Below are positions 42,805-52,085 of a DNA stretch of 64,000 bases, piece by piece (position 1 is the first letter of the stretch; the number at the start of each line of letters is the position of its first letter). This stretch comes from Shewanella sp. GD04112 (GTDB lineage: Bacteria > Pseudomonadota > Gammaproteobacteria > Enterobacterales > Shewanellaceae), in the NCBI RefSeq assembly GCF_029835735.1, contig NZ_JAOEAL010000001.1:4774001-4838000 (forward strand), in the 5' to 3' direction. A program made the position numbers and the translations under genes. Under the pieces are notes generated by a model. The model did no database searches. It had not been told where the DNA came from and worked only from the letters and a program-made list of their open reading frames with translations.

Positions 42805-43812
42805 ATGAAATACTTAGTCACAGGCGCCGCCGGATTTATCGGCGCTAAAGTCAGTGAGCGCCTCTGCGCACAGGGCCATGAAGTTGTCGGTATCGATAAC
42901 CTCAATGACTATTATGATGTTGGGCTAAAGCTAGCCCGACTGGCACCGCTCGAGGCCTTAAGCAATTTCCGTTTTATCAAACTGGACTTAGCCGACAGAG
43001 ACGGCATAGCGGCATTGTTTGCAGAACAAGGTTTTCAACGGGTTATCCATCTCGCCGCGCAGGCTGGAGTGCGCTACTCCCTCGATAATCCCCTCGCCTA
43101 TGCCGATAGCAATTTAGTTGGGCATCTCACCATTTTAGAGGGCTGCCGCCGCCATAAGATTGAGCATCTAGTGTATGCCTCTTCATCCTCTGTGTATGGT
43201 TTGAATCAAAAGATGCCATTTTCGACCGAGGACAGTGTCGATCATCCGATATCCCTGTACGCGGCGACCAAGAAAGCCAACGAGTTAATGTCGCACACTT
43301 ACTCACATCTCTATCAGTTACCCACCACTGGCTTGCGCTTTTTTACCGTGTATGGCCCCTGGGGACGACCGGATATGGCCTTGTTTAAATTCACAAAAGC
43401 CATTCTCGCGGGCGACACTATCGATGTGTATAACCATGGCGATCTCAGCCGTGATTTCACCTATATCGACGATATCGTTGAGGGCATCATCAGGGTACAA
43501 GACAAACCTCCTCGCCCAACACCGGACTGGCGTGTAGAAACTGGTACACCGGCTAATAGCAGCGCGCCCTATCGCGTATTCAACATAGGTAATGGCAGCC
43601 CGGTGCAATTGCTCGACTTTATTACCGCACTCGAGCGCGCGCTTGGCATCGAGGCGAAAAAGCAATTTTTACCCATGCAGCCAGGTGATGTGCATTCCAC
43701 TTGGGCCGATACCGAAGATCTATTTAAGGCCGTGGGATACAAACCCCAAGTCGATATCAATACTGGGGTGAGCAGATTTGTCGAGTGGTACCGCGCGTTT
43801 AATGCGAAGTAA
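42805..43812 (+). CDS. UDP-glucuronate 4-epimerase-like NAD-dependent epimerase
   Basis: 335 residues, extended SDR: GAAGFIGAKVSERL, DNLNDYYDVGLK, catalytic SSSVYG and YAATKKANE, and GPWGRPDMALFKFTKAIL, which is typical of UDP-glucuronate epimerases (CapI/WbpP-like relatives). Together with Ugd it would supply UDP-galacturonate for surface polysaccharide or core. The gene ends at a strong terminator. Confidence 0.87.
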   Translation: MKYLVTGAAGFIGAKVSERLCAQGHEVVGIDNLNDYYDVGLKLARLAPLEALSNFRFIKLDLADRDGIAALFAEQGFQRVIHLAAQAGVRYSLDNPLAYADSNLVGHLTILEGCRRHKIEHLVYASSSSVYGLNQKMPFSTEDSVDHPISLYAATKKANELMSHTYSHLYQLPTTGLRFFTVYGPWGRPDMALFKFTKAILAGDTIDVYNHGDLSRDFTYIDDIVEGIIRVQDKPPRPTPDWRVETGTPANSSAPYRVFNIGNGSPVQLLDFITALERALGIEAKKQFLPMQPGDVHSTWADTEDLFKAVGYKPQVDINTGVSRFVEWYRAFNAK

Positions 43813-43827
43813 GCTCTTTGAGAAAAC

Positions 43828-43857
43828 AAAAAGGCCTGCTGATTTGCAGGCCTTTTT
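43828..43857. terminator. Bidirectional rho-independent terminator
   Basis: Stem AAAAAGGCCTGC / GCAGGCCTTTTT around a 6-base loop. It separates the epimerase gene from the convergent Wzi-like gene. Confidence 0.92.
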
Positions 43858-43870
43858 ATTGGATTGGCGC

Positions 43871-45343
43871 TTAAAAACGGTATTCAAAACTGCTAAAGAA
43901 AGTCGCATTAGTATCGTTTTCTTGTACATCAAATTCCGATCTCGAGACTGTGCCCCCCAAACTCCACATGCCCTTCCACACCGGCATACGGTAAGAAAGT
44001 TCCAGCATCAGCAAGTCTTCCTTCGGTGGCTGTGGCGCCCATGTTGTCGCCACGTTAGTACCGTCTTTATTCAACTTGGCATAACGCAGTAGCGAGGTAA
44101 AACCGCGGCTGTTATGGAACTGACCAACCAAACCAAACACAAAGACTTGAGCATCGCTATCATAGGTCGAGCCTAAAGCTCTGCCGTAGTAACGCGCTCC
44201 ACTGAGGTAAACAGGATCTTCATAGAAGCAGTTAGGCTTGCCATCACACTCGACAAAGGTATCCGAGTATTCCATGAATAGCTTGAATTGCTTACCCGAT
44301 GTACCGAAATGGGTATCTATCCCCCAAAGTGAACCGCAATCGCTACCGTTTTCACAGCTATGCTCAAGGTACAAACCAACGGGGATATCCTGCCAAGTGT
44401 CGGCATAACGTAAATCGATACTCTGGGTTCTATGGCCCGCGTCACGGCGTTGATCGGCCAAGCAAGAATCCGAACCGTCGATGCACACCGCATTGCTTGC
44501 CACCGAGTCCCACCAAGAATCGAAGTCGCAATTCTGCCCTTCACCACAAAATAGTGTTGACCAAGATAAGCCTATTTCTAGCTGCTGAAGGGGTTTGGCG
44601 GTGAAACGCATATCCCATTCAGCCATTTTAGGCACGGCACGCTCTTTTTCAGCCATGCTAAAACCGGTCTTAAAGGTCCAAGGCCCAATCCAAGATAACC
44701 ATGGCGTTTCGAAGGCGGCGGCATTATTACGGCTGAGCGACAGTGACTGCATTGGGCGCGCATTGTTAGAGCGATGCAATGCCGAATCAAATCCCGGCCC
44801 CCACCACTGCTCAACCGTACCTAAGGTCGCAATCCAGTTACCCATGATTACAGCAAAATAAGACTCATCGAGACGAAAGTTTTTGTTATCTTGCGGATCG
44901 TACGTCTCAGCAACTGTGGTTTTATAGGCCACACGTGAGCCTAAATATTCGTAGGAGGCTTTAACCTCACCCTTTTCACGATAGTCTGAGCCATAATGCT
45001 GGAAGCGAGCGGGCTCGGTCGCCCCCGAGAGTTTAACCCTAGCATTGCCGCGATTATCGACGGCATTTTGATAGTAAAAGTTAACTCGGGCAAAGGCTTG
45101 CACTAATCGGGGAGACAATAGCTCGGGTTCGACTTTCGCTAAGTCACCACCAATTCCCGACCACATCAAGGGAAAGGTATTCACTGGCACACGGATCACG
45201 CCCGCATCGGCCAGTGCTTGAATATCAGCTCTTAAATAAATGTCCGAGGCATCCACCCAAGGGGCGGCAGCAACGGAAGCAGAAAACAGTAAACCAGATG
45301 CAACGCTAGCAGCGAGGATAGAGGGGGTCAAAAAAGCCTTCAT
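43871..45343 (-). CDS. Capsule-assembly Wzi-family outer-membrane protein
   Basis: 490 residues with a signal peptide (AASVASGLLFSASVAAA), then APWVDASDIYLRADIQALADAGVIRVPVNTFPLMW, a beta-rich body and a terminal FSSFEYRF ending in F, as outer-membrane barrels do. It fits the Caps_assemb_Wzi family, whose E. coli member binds capsule at the cell surface. Paired cysteines occur in the loops. It sits by the UDP-glucuronate genes and the sugar-transferase block. Confidence 0.82.
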   Translation of the reverse strand: MKAFLTPSILAASVASGLLFSASVAAAPWVDASDIYLRADIQALADAGVIRVPVNTFPLMWSGIGGDLAKVEPELLSPRLVQAFARVNFYYQNAVDNRGNARVKLSGATEPARFQHYGSDYREKGEVKASYEYLGSRVAYKTTVAETYDPQDNKNFRLDESYFAVIMGNWIATLGTVEQWWGPGFDSALHRSNNARPMQSLSLSRNNAAAFETPWLSWIGPWTFKTGFSMAEKERAVPKMAEWDMRFTAKPLQQLEIGLSWSTLFCGEGQNCDFDSWWDSVASNAVCIDGSDSCLADQRRDAGHRTQSIDLRYADTWQDIPVGLYLEHSCENGSDCGSLWGIDTHFGTSGKQFKLFMEYSDTFVECDGKPNCFYEDPVYLSGARYYGRALGSTYDSDAQVFVFGLVGQFHNSRGFTSLLRYAKLNKDGTNVATTWAPQPPKEDLLMLELSYRMPVWKGMWSLGGTVSRSEFDVQENDTNATFFSSFEYRF

Positions 45344-45409
45344 AACATCCTTTTCATTATCATCGCGAGGCCTGATGCCTCAAAGGTTTTATGGAAATAC
45401 TCAGCTTTA

Positions 45410-45901
45410 TCAAGCTTTTGCGAGGTTAAGCTTGGCGGTCAACGCGCTTGCCACCTCAGGGTGTACAAATTGACTCACATCGCCGCCATGCAGCGCGACT
45501 TCCTTCACTAAGGTGGAAGAAATAAAGGAGTTTTCTTCAGCCGGTGTTAAAAACACGCTCTCAAGATCAGGGCTTAATCTGCGATTCATGTTGGCCAATT
45601 GGAATTCATACTCAAAGTCGGAAACCGCACGCAAACCACGCACCAGCACGCTCGCACGCTGTTCCTTGGCAAAATCCACCAGCAGACCCGAAAAACCAAC
45701 CACTTCCACATTATCCAAATGGGCCGTGACGCGGTTTACTAGCTCAACGCGCTCCTCAAGAGTAAACCTTGGCTGCTTAGATGGATTGGCCGCAATGCCA
45801 ATAATCACATGCTTAAACAACTTAGCCGCACGCTCAATCAAATCGGCATGACCATTGGTAATGGGATCGAAGGTCCCAGGATAAATCGCTCTTGTGTGCA
45901 C
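45410..45901 (-). CDS. coaD: Phosphopantetheine adenylyltransferase
   Basis: 163 residues. Fourth step of coenzyme A synthesis. [21 protein letters not shown] and [19 protein letters not shown] contain the nucleotidyltransferase motifs (TNGH and ISST). The start is a GTG at 45901, which gives the normal length; the frame is open far upstream but that part is not CoaD-like. Confidence 0.93.
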
Positions 45902-46062
45902 TTTGCTGACTCGACTCAGATAGATACCCAAAAAACATTGCCGCCAGTCTACTCGTTTTAGCCACTTGAGTGAATCATCCCGATAAAAACCGCTGAAAAT
46001 CCCGCTAAAAATTGAAATACTGGCAAGAATTCCTTGGATTAAGCCCATGTAAAGGGATGAAC

Positions 46063-46071
46063 TGATATAAT
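46063..46071 (+). promoter_or_regulatory. Extended -10 promoter before the GT4 gene
   Basis: TG-A-TATAAT, with no good -35 match. It would give a leader of about 95 nt before the glycosyltransferase at 46176. Confidence 0.5.
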
Positions 46072-46175
46072 GCCGACTCGCTATATTGGATTAAGTAGGT
46101 AGCTGGTTTTCGTCAAATCAACCCAGATAGAAACCACACCACAACCGATTAAGTCCACGTAATCAGAGCATTTAT

Positions 46176-47249
46176 ATGAAAAAAATCGCCATTTTTTGCC
46201 ATAACTTTTTCTCGAACGGCACGGTCAAAATCGCCTTATCTCAGGCCGAAGTGCTGCAGGAAGCCGGGCAAGATGTTCACCTCTTTGTGTTCCATAAAGA
46301 GGGGGATTTTATGCCACCAGAAAATGTGACGATTCATTACCTGTATGAAGCTGGCCAAAAGCCAACTCTACAGGAGCAAAGACAACACCTAAAGGCCAAG
46401 GTGGCCGAAGCGGAACAATCGGGTAAGTTCTCGCTATTTTTAAGTAATTCGACCGATTGCGATGTCGTTGTTTCCGGCTGCGACTTCGATCCCTGCTATT
46501 ACTTTTGCCACTGCGCCCTTAAGCAAGAACTCTTGATGGAATTAAAGCGTGGTCCAGTGCATTTCTGGCGTCGCTGGAAAAAGGCTAAGGCACTGATTGG
46601 CAAAAAGATCATTACTGTTTCCAATGGCATCGCCGATGAGCTTAGAGCCACTTCCTGGCTGAAGCCACAAAGCGTTCAGACCATCTATAATCCCTTTAGA
46701 TTGGAAGAAATCCGTAAAAAGACTCAGGAAGTTATTGCCGAAATCCCAAACGAGCCTTATATGATCCATGTCGGCCGTGTGACACGGCAAAAGCGCCACG
46801 ACATTTTATTTAAGGCACTCAGGGATATGCCAACGGCCCCTAAGCTTGTCCTGCTGTGCAATCGCCCAAAGAAGGCACGCAAACTCGCTAAGAAATACGG
46901 TGTCGAACACAGAATCATCACACCAGGGTTTCAACACAATCCCTACGCTTGGATTGCCAAAGCCGAGTTGATGCTACTCAGCTCAGATTTTGAAGGCCTA
47001 CCGACCGTTGTGATTGAGTCTTTAGCCTGTGGCACACCTGTCGTCAGTACTGATTGTCCACACGGGCCAAATGAAATTCTCACAGGGCATTTAGCACAAT
47101 ATCTCGTCCCCGTTCGCCAACCTGCGCTGTTGGCACAAAAAGCGCTGGAGTGTTTGGCCTCACCACCAGCTTTAGACAATCTAGAAATATTAAAGGCCGT
47201 CAACAGCCAATATATTGCCGCTCAATATATTGCTCTGGGAAAGAATTAA
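46176..47249 (+). CDS. GT4-family glycosyltransferase
   Basis: 357 residues with a GT-B fold. The C-terminal donor-binding half is clear: YMIHVGRVTRQKRHDILFKAL, then LLSSDFEGLPTVVIESLACGTPVVSTDCPHGPNEI. It is close to the GT4 protein encoded at 49816, with almost the same C-terminal third, so they are probably duplicates with different acceptors. It probably acts in LPS core or surface-sugar assembly. Confidence 0.85.
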   Translation: MKKIAIFCHNFFSNGTVKIALSQAEVLQEAGQDVHLFVFHKEGDFMPPENVTIHYLYEAGQKPTLQEQRQHLKAKVAEAEQSGKFSLFLSNSTDCDVVVSGCDFDPCYYFCHCALKQELLMELKRGPVHFWRRWKKAKALIGKKIITVSNGIADELRATSWLKPQSVQTIYNPFRLEEIRKKTQEVIAEIPNEPYMIHVGRVTRQKRHDILFKALRDMPTAPKLVLLCNRPKKARKLAKKYGVEHRIITPGFQHNPYAWIAKAELMLLSSDFEGLPTVVIESLACGTPVVSTDCPHGPNEILTGHLAQYLVPVRQPALLAQKALECLASPPALDNLEILKAVNSQYIAAQYIALGKN

Positions 47250-47261
47250 AATTGAGAACTC

Positions 47262-47555
47262 CATTGTGAAACTCCACCTTTATAGCAGGTGGCTTTCAAA
47301 TAGCCCCCTAGAAGGGGGGGGCTAAAAAACTAATATTCCATATCCTAACTGAATCAGTCTCTCGACTTCCTCTTTCGCGACTTTATCTTGGTGCCTTACA
47401 TATCTTCTGATGATACTGACAACGGTAAGATATATGCGATGATGACTCGTATCTGCTCATACAATTACTGGTAACAAAGGCAGTAATTGTATGAGCATTC
47501 TTCGGGCAAAGCCTCACATGAACGATCATCATCTCCAAAGGAGGTGGTTTTAAAA
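47262..47555 (-). mobile_element. Internally deleted IS200/IS605-type element
   Basis: About 290 bp that keep both ends of an IS200-like element and little between. On the minus strand the transposase begins MSRYESSSHISYRCQYH (ATG at 47460) and is joined, near 47410 and out of frame, to its last residues (RRYVRHQDKVAKEEVERL, stop at 47322). The left end has a subterminal hairpin (47530-47546) and the right end another (47274-47292, CCACCT / AGGTGG). A perfect 17-bp inverted repeat (47454-47470 / 47481-47497) covers the transposase start codon, as expected for IS200 translational control. The catalytic HUH part is lost, so it can move only with a helper. Exact ends are estimated. Confidence 0.75.
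47454..47497 (-). promoter_or_regulatory. 17-bp hairpin over the IS200 transposase start
   Basis: Arms TGCTCATACAATTACTG and its exact complement, loop of 10 bases. The transposase start codon is inside one arm, so initiation would be blocked. Confidence 0.7.
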
Positions 47556-47611
47556 TACCAATAAATATACACAATACGAGTATTAACTAACGACTATTAT
47601 CATCATAAAAA

Positions 47612-48571
47612 CTAAATAGTTTTCATGAGTTTTTTATAAGCTATATATCGTGAAAGACGATGCCCGCGCCATGTAAGCAAACCTTTGCTATCAAGATCTC
47701 TCAACTCTTCTGCAAATGCTGGTAACATTTCAGCTTGTTGTTCCAATCCTGCTTGCTTACATTTTTTGAGCTGATAACTTAAAAGAGGCCGCATCAAAGT
47801 ATTTTTTATATGGCTTAACTCCTTACTTCCTAAGTTTTTTTGGTAAGTGTTGTAGATCGAATTGATTACTATGTGATAATCACGAATAAGCTTTGGAGTT
47901 GGCTTTTGTTGTGTTATCGAATTCTCATACCTTGTGTATAGATATAATGGGGTTGGAATAACGACTGTCTTTGGACGTTTTGCTAAAATGGAGAAACTGT
48001 ACGAGATATCTTCATAGTTGACTCCAGGAATAAAATAAAGCCCTTTAACAAGCTGTTTCTTATATAACTTATTCCACACAACCGATCCAATTTTATAAGG
48101 CTTTTTATTTTTATGATATAAAGGGTCCGAGATTACTTTATAATTTATTTTTTCAATTTCAAACTTTTTATCTGGATGATCGAATCCATCAGAATAAACA
48201 CTCTGCCAAACAACCAAATCCGCTTTATTTTTTTGCGCAAAATAATAGGCTATCTCTAATGTTTGCGGTTGTATCGCATCATCTGGATCGATAAAAAAAA
48301 TGTAATCACCTAGAGCTACGTTTAAGCCAGTATTGCGAGCGACTGATACACCTTGATTATTCTGGTTTACAATCTTAATTCTTGCATCGTATTTTTTATA
48401 TTCATCTAAAATAACATCACAATTATCAGGTGAACCATCATTAACACAAATAACTTCAAAGTCTTTAAATGTCTGCGACACAACACTTTTCAAACATCTT
48501 CTTAAAAACCTCTCAACATTATAAACTGGAATAATAACAGAAATTACAGGGTGTATATTTGAAATTTCCAT
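47612..48571 (-). CDS. GT2 glycosyltransferase, AT-rich
   Basis: 319 residues with GT-A motifs SVIIPVYNVERFLRRCL, VNDGSPDNCDVILDEY, FIDPDDAIQPQTLEI and KLYKKQLVKGL. It resembles capsular or LPS family-2 transferases. The gene is strikingly AT-rich next to its neighbours and lies directly beside the deleted IS200, so it was probably acquired. The start could be the ATG at 48571 or an in-frame GTG at 48577, which has AGGA 5 bp upstream. Confidence 0.85.
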   Translation of the reverse strand: MEISNIHPVISVIIPVYNVERFLRRCLKSVVSQTFKDFEVICVNDGSPDNCDVILDEYKKYDARIKIVNQNNQGVSVARNTGLNVALGDYIFFIDPDDAIQPQTLEIAYYFAQKNKADLVVWQSVYSDGFDHPDKKFEIEKINYKVISDPLYHKNKKPYKIGSVVWNKLYKKQLVKGLYFIPGVNYEDISYSFSILAKRPKTVVIPTPLYLYTRYENSITQQKPTPKLIRDYHIVINSIYNTYQKNLGSKELSHIKNTLMRPLLSYQLKKCKQAGLEQQAEMLPAFAEELRDLDSKGLLTWRGHRLSRYIAYKKLMKTI

Positions 48572-48716
48572 ATTCACTTCAATCCTAAAGACGTCTTTTC
48601 AATTATTCAAGCACAGTAAAATAACATAAAAATAAACTTTATGATAATACAGTTCTATATTATATACGCCATCACAAAACCAAGTAAAAAACACAAATCA
48701 GACATTCATGAAACAA

Positions 48717-49796
48717 TTAGCTAAACAATTTCCAATAGCCTAACTTGCGGCGCATTTTAAAGTGTCGCAGTAGGTTCAATGGCTTAGGTTTAAGCCAAGC
48801 GGTTCCCTTATCGATCAAGGCATCGGTCGCCGCGAGTACACGCTGGCTAGACTGACCATCTCCCGTGGGGTGAATTTGATTGCAATAATCATGGATATGC
48901 GCCATCAAATCATCGGGGCGGCTAAGCGCTCTAGTGAGTGCAGGTTCAATCTCTTCGACTCGGTTAATATCGATTAAATGCGCCTTCGGTGACTGATTTT
49001 TAAAGGTCACCACAGGCTTACGCTGCATTAAAAACATCAATAAAATCGAAGAAGTATCGCAGAGCATCACATCACCCGCCTGCAGAAGCGGGATCACGTT
49101 GTCGGTTTCCACAAACTGGAGATTCTCATTTTCGAGAGTCTTGTATTGCTCAACAATACTTGGCTTCATCTTAGGATGGAATTGTACCAGCCAGCGCCAC
49201 TGGCTCTTTTGCGACAGGGCTTTAATCTGCTCGAATACCTCAGGCGCACAGGTCAGACTGGGGGAGAATGTCGAGCAAAACAGCACTACAGGCCGAGGAT
49301 CATCGGGCTTAATGTAAGGGTTATCTTTATTTTCAATAAATAAAGGATCGAGCGCTGGCCAGCCCGTTTCGGCCACGGTAAAGGTGCCGATTTTTTTCTC
49401 TAGCTCAAGGAAAGGCAGCGTCGTCGCCGGCCCTTGGGTGCAATACAAGTCAAAGCAATCTCGGATTTCGAAGTGATCTTCTCGCCCCTTATGATTCATT
49501 TTGCCCGCATTAAAACCGTGGAACACACCCACTTTTACTCCAGGGATAAAGCTTGGCACTACGTTACCCGGCACGAACACGGCATCGGGTTTCCATGCCT
49601 TAACGGCATCAATATCGGGTAAGCGTTTTTCATCCGCTTTAAGGAATTTGGGGTCGACCTCACGGCCTTCGAGGAACCAACACGCCTCATCGCCACGCGC
49701 CAGAATCACTTGCTGCAGCGGCCTTAGCATCGCATAGGAATAGTTCTGTGCTATGTAGAACAAATAACGTCTTTTGTTTGATTTGCGCGCTTCCAC
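48717..49796 (-). CDS. CDP-glycerol glycerophosphotransferase-like protein
   Basis: 359 residues. The C-terminal two thirds resemble the TagB/TagF family: VGVFHGFNAGKMNHKG, LYCTQGPATTLPFLE, VLFCSTFSPSL, WLVQFHPKM and the DVMLCDTSSILLMFLMQRKPVV segment. Such enzymes add glycerol phosphate or another phosphate-linked group to a glycan, so the surface polysaccharide may carry phosphodiester decoration. No tagD-like gene for making CDP-glycerol is in the window. The start is a GTG with GAGGAG upstream. Function beyond the family is uncertain. Confidence 0.72.
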   Translation of the reverse strand: MEARKSNKRRYLFYIAQNYSYAMLRPLQQVILARGDEACWFLEGREVDPKFLKADEKRLPDIDAVKAWKPDAVFVPGNVVPSFIPGVKVGVFHGFNAGKMNHKGREDHFEIRDCFDLYCTQGPATTLPFLELEKKIGTFTVAETGWPALDPLFIENKDNPYIKPDDPRPVVLFCSTFSPSLTCAPEVFEQIKALSQKSQWRWLVQFHPKMKPSIVEQYKTLENENLQFVETDNVIPLLQAGDVMLCDTSSILLMFLMQRKPVVTFKNQSPKAHLIDINRVEEIEPALTRALSRPDDLMAHIHDYCNQIHPTGDGQSSQRVLAATDALIDKGTAWLKPKPLNLLRHFKMRRKLGYWKLFS

Positions 49797-49815
49797 CGCT
49801 TTCTCCTCGGGTAAA

Positions 49816-50901
49816 TTATTTCGCTAACGCGAGATATTGTTCGGCAATCGCAGTCGCATCCACCTTAGCTAAAATCTCCACATTGTCGAGGGATGGCGGC
49901 TGGGCGACCACGGCGTCAATCATCTTGGCCAAGGCCGCAGGATTACGACGGGGCACAAGATAGGGAGCCAAATTGCCGGTCAAAATCTCATTCGGCCCAT
50001 GTGGGCAATCGGTACTGACCACTGGCGTGCCGCAGGCTAAGGATTCGATTAATACCGTCGGCAATCCTTCGAAATCGGAACTCAGCACCAGTGCTTTCGC
50101 ACGTTTGATCCAAGGAAAAGGATTACTCTGGAATCCAGGAATGATTAAGCGCTTCTCGATGCCGTATTTCTTCGCCGCTTTAATTGCCTTCTTGTGGTTA
50201 TGGCATAACAGCACCACAGGTAACTGATTTTGGGTCTGTTTAAGGGCCTCAAACAACACATCGTGGCGCTTCTGCTTAGCAAAACGTCCCACGTGGATCA
50301 GATAGTCACCCTGAGGGATTTGCGGATTATCTTGCTGTGACAGAGCAACAATCTCATTAAATTCAAATGGATTGTAGATAGTTCGCATTGATGCAGGCTG
50401 CAAACGCCCCTTAGCTTGTATCTCTTTGGCGATGCCGTTGGACACAGTGATCAAATGCTGGCCATTGAGCGCTTTTTTCGCCCGTAGTTTCTTATAGTAG
50501 GCGAAGGGACCTAACTTAAACTGACGACTCAACTCTTCTTCAACCGATGAATGCACAATCACATAGAGTGGTGTCACCCCAGTTTTGGTCATCATCAAAT
50601 TGGTTTTATCAAGATTAGATAAAAACAGATCGAACTTACCGACTCGGGACTCAATCTCGGCAATCTTTGCCCGTAACTTATCGACCGACGCCCCTAGACG
50701 TCCGAAGTGATCATAATCTTTATCTTTGTCGGCAAAGCATTGATGAACAGGTAAATTGTCTGGCGTTTCGTAATAACGATTATCTTCCATGACCAAAAAA
50801 TGCGGCTCATGCCCTAGGCTAATAAACTGCTTTGCCAAGGTAATCATGACCTTCTCGGCTCCACCACCCGCTAAACTGTCGATGGCTATGGCTATCCGCA
50901 T
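49816..50901 (-). CDS. GT4-family glycosyltransferase
   Basis: 361 residues, GT-B fold with N-terminal GGGAEKVMITLAKQFISLGH and donor-binding YLIHVGRFAKQKRHDVLFEAL, then LVLSSDFEGLPTVLIESLACGTPVVSTDCPHGPN. It is a close paralogue of the GT4 protein encoded at 46176. It is on the opposite strand, upstream of the CDP-glycerol transferase-like gene, probably in one operon with it. AGGAG precedes the ATG. Confidence 0.87.
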   Translation of the reverse strand: MRIAIAIDSLAGGGAEKVMITLAKQFISLGHEPHFLVMEDNRYYETPDNLPVHQCFADKDKDYDHFGRLGASVDKLRAKIAEIESRVGKFDLFLSNLDKTNLMMTKTGVTPLYVIVHSSVEEELSRQFKLGPFAYYKKLRAKKALNGQHLITVSNGIAKEIQAKGRLQPASMRTIYNPFEFNEIVALSQQDNPQIPQGDYLIHVGRFAKQKRHDVLFEALKQTQNQLPVVLLCHNHKKAIKAAKKYGIEKRLIIPGFQSNPFPWIKRAKALVLSSDFEGLPTVLIESLACGTPVVSTDCPHGPNEILTGNLAPYLVPRRNPAALAKMIDAVVAQPPSLDNVEILAKVDATAIAEQYLALAK

Positions 50902-50953
50902 GATTTTTCTCCTAAACGATAATCTAAAACTCAGGGTGACAGGCTAACAGTGG

Positions 50954-51976
50954 TTAACTGTGTGTCTGCTGAATAACCTGATCAAATTTCTCTATCACGG
51001 CTTCGACACTAATTAGCGCCATAAGGTGCTCACCCTTAGCACGGGTGCCCCATTTCACCTCACCGCTTTGCTGTGAGGCGATAGCCTCTTGGTAGGCACT
51101 CACCACATATTGCTGCGATAAATAAGGCCCGGTGCGACCTGGATTGGAATGAGCATATAAACCTATGACAGGCGTCCCTTGCGTGACCGCCATGTGTGCA
51201 GGGCCAGTATCGGGCGCTAACACTAGGCTGGCGCGTTTCAGCAGAGCCAGCAATTGAGTCAAACTGGTTTTGCCGACTAAGTTATCGAGTTTGGCAGAAC
51301 ATGCATTGGTAATATCGTCGGCCAATGTCTTTTCAAGTGCTGTTGGGCCACCGCAGAGAATGACTCGATAACCCTTATTCACCGCATGTTGCGCCACGGC
51401 GGCATAGCGCTCGGGCAGCCAATTTCGCTCGGCTTTACTGGCAGCCGCGCAAATGACTAATACCTTCTCGCCATCGGCAATCTGGCGCTGGGCAAATTCA
51501 GTATCCGCTTGAGGGACTGGAATATTCCAACTCGGGGTGATGTCGCTCACGCCAATCGCCTTGGCGAATCCCATAAAGCCGTCCAGCACATGGGGCTCTG
51601 CTAAAGGTTCGACTCTATGATTGGTGACCAGCCATTGACCTTCTTTGGCGCGGGCACGGTCGAATCCGACCCGAACCTTTGCCGAAATCGCGAGGGAGGC
51701 CAAGGTAGCACGTAGCGCCACTTGCATATGTAGCAAGACATCGAAGCGACGGCCTTTCAGCGCCTTATGCAGATTAAGGTAACTGCGCCAGCCCTGGGAT
51801 TTATCGAAAATCACAAACTCAATACCGGGCAAGTGCTTTAATAGTTGGTATTCGAGCTTGCCTATCACCCAAGTGATTTTGAGCTGGGGATATTGGCGTT
51901 GAATCGCCTGCACCATAGCCACGGCATGACAGACGTCACCGATAGCCGATAGCCTAAGCAGGCAGAGAGAATTCAT
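50954..51976 (-). CDS. Glycosyltransferase family 9 (heptosyltransferase-like)
   Basis: 340 residues. The start CLLRLSAIGDVCHAVAMVQAIQRQYP and the donor-binding APDTGPAHMAVTQGTPVIGLYAHSNPGRTGPY are typical of WaaC/WaaF-type heptosyltransferases of the LPS inner core. Which heptose it adds is not decidable. The ATG at 51976 precedes the family motif; a TTG at 52027 is also in frame. It is divergent from kdkA. Confidence 0.85.
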   Translation of the reverse strand: MNSLCLLRLSAIGDVCHAVAMVQAIQRQYPQLKITWVIGKLEYQLLKHLPGIEFVIFDKSQGWRSYLNLHKALKGRRFDVLLHMQVALRATLASLAISAKVRVGFDRARAKEGQWLVTNHRVEPLAEPHVLDGFMGFAKAIGVSDITPSWNIPVPQADTEFAQRQIADGEKVLVICAAASKAERNWLPERYAAVAQHAVNKGYRVILCGGPTALEKTLADDITNACSAKLDNLVGKTSLTQLLALLKRASLVLAPDTGPAHMAVTQGTPVIGLYAHSNPGRTGPYLSQQYVVSAYQEAIASQQSGEVKWGTRAKGEHLMALISVEAVIEKFDQVIQQTHS

Positions 51977-52085
51977 GGTGTTGGGATTTAAACTCAAGCG
52001 AATAGCTCTTAAGGTTATTTGGCGCAAGCTAAGGATCTTAATGTAGAATGGCCGCAGGTGCCACGCTTAAGTCAACAAATCTCCC

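Noticed and set aside
47383..47574. 63-codon open frame as an independent gene
   Set aside because: It is explained as the remains of an IS200 transposase plus its left-end hairpin region.
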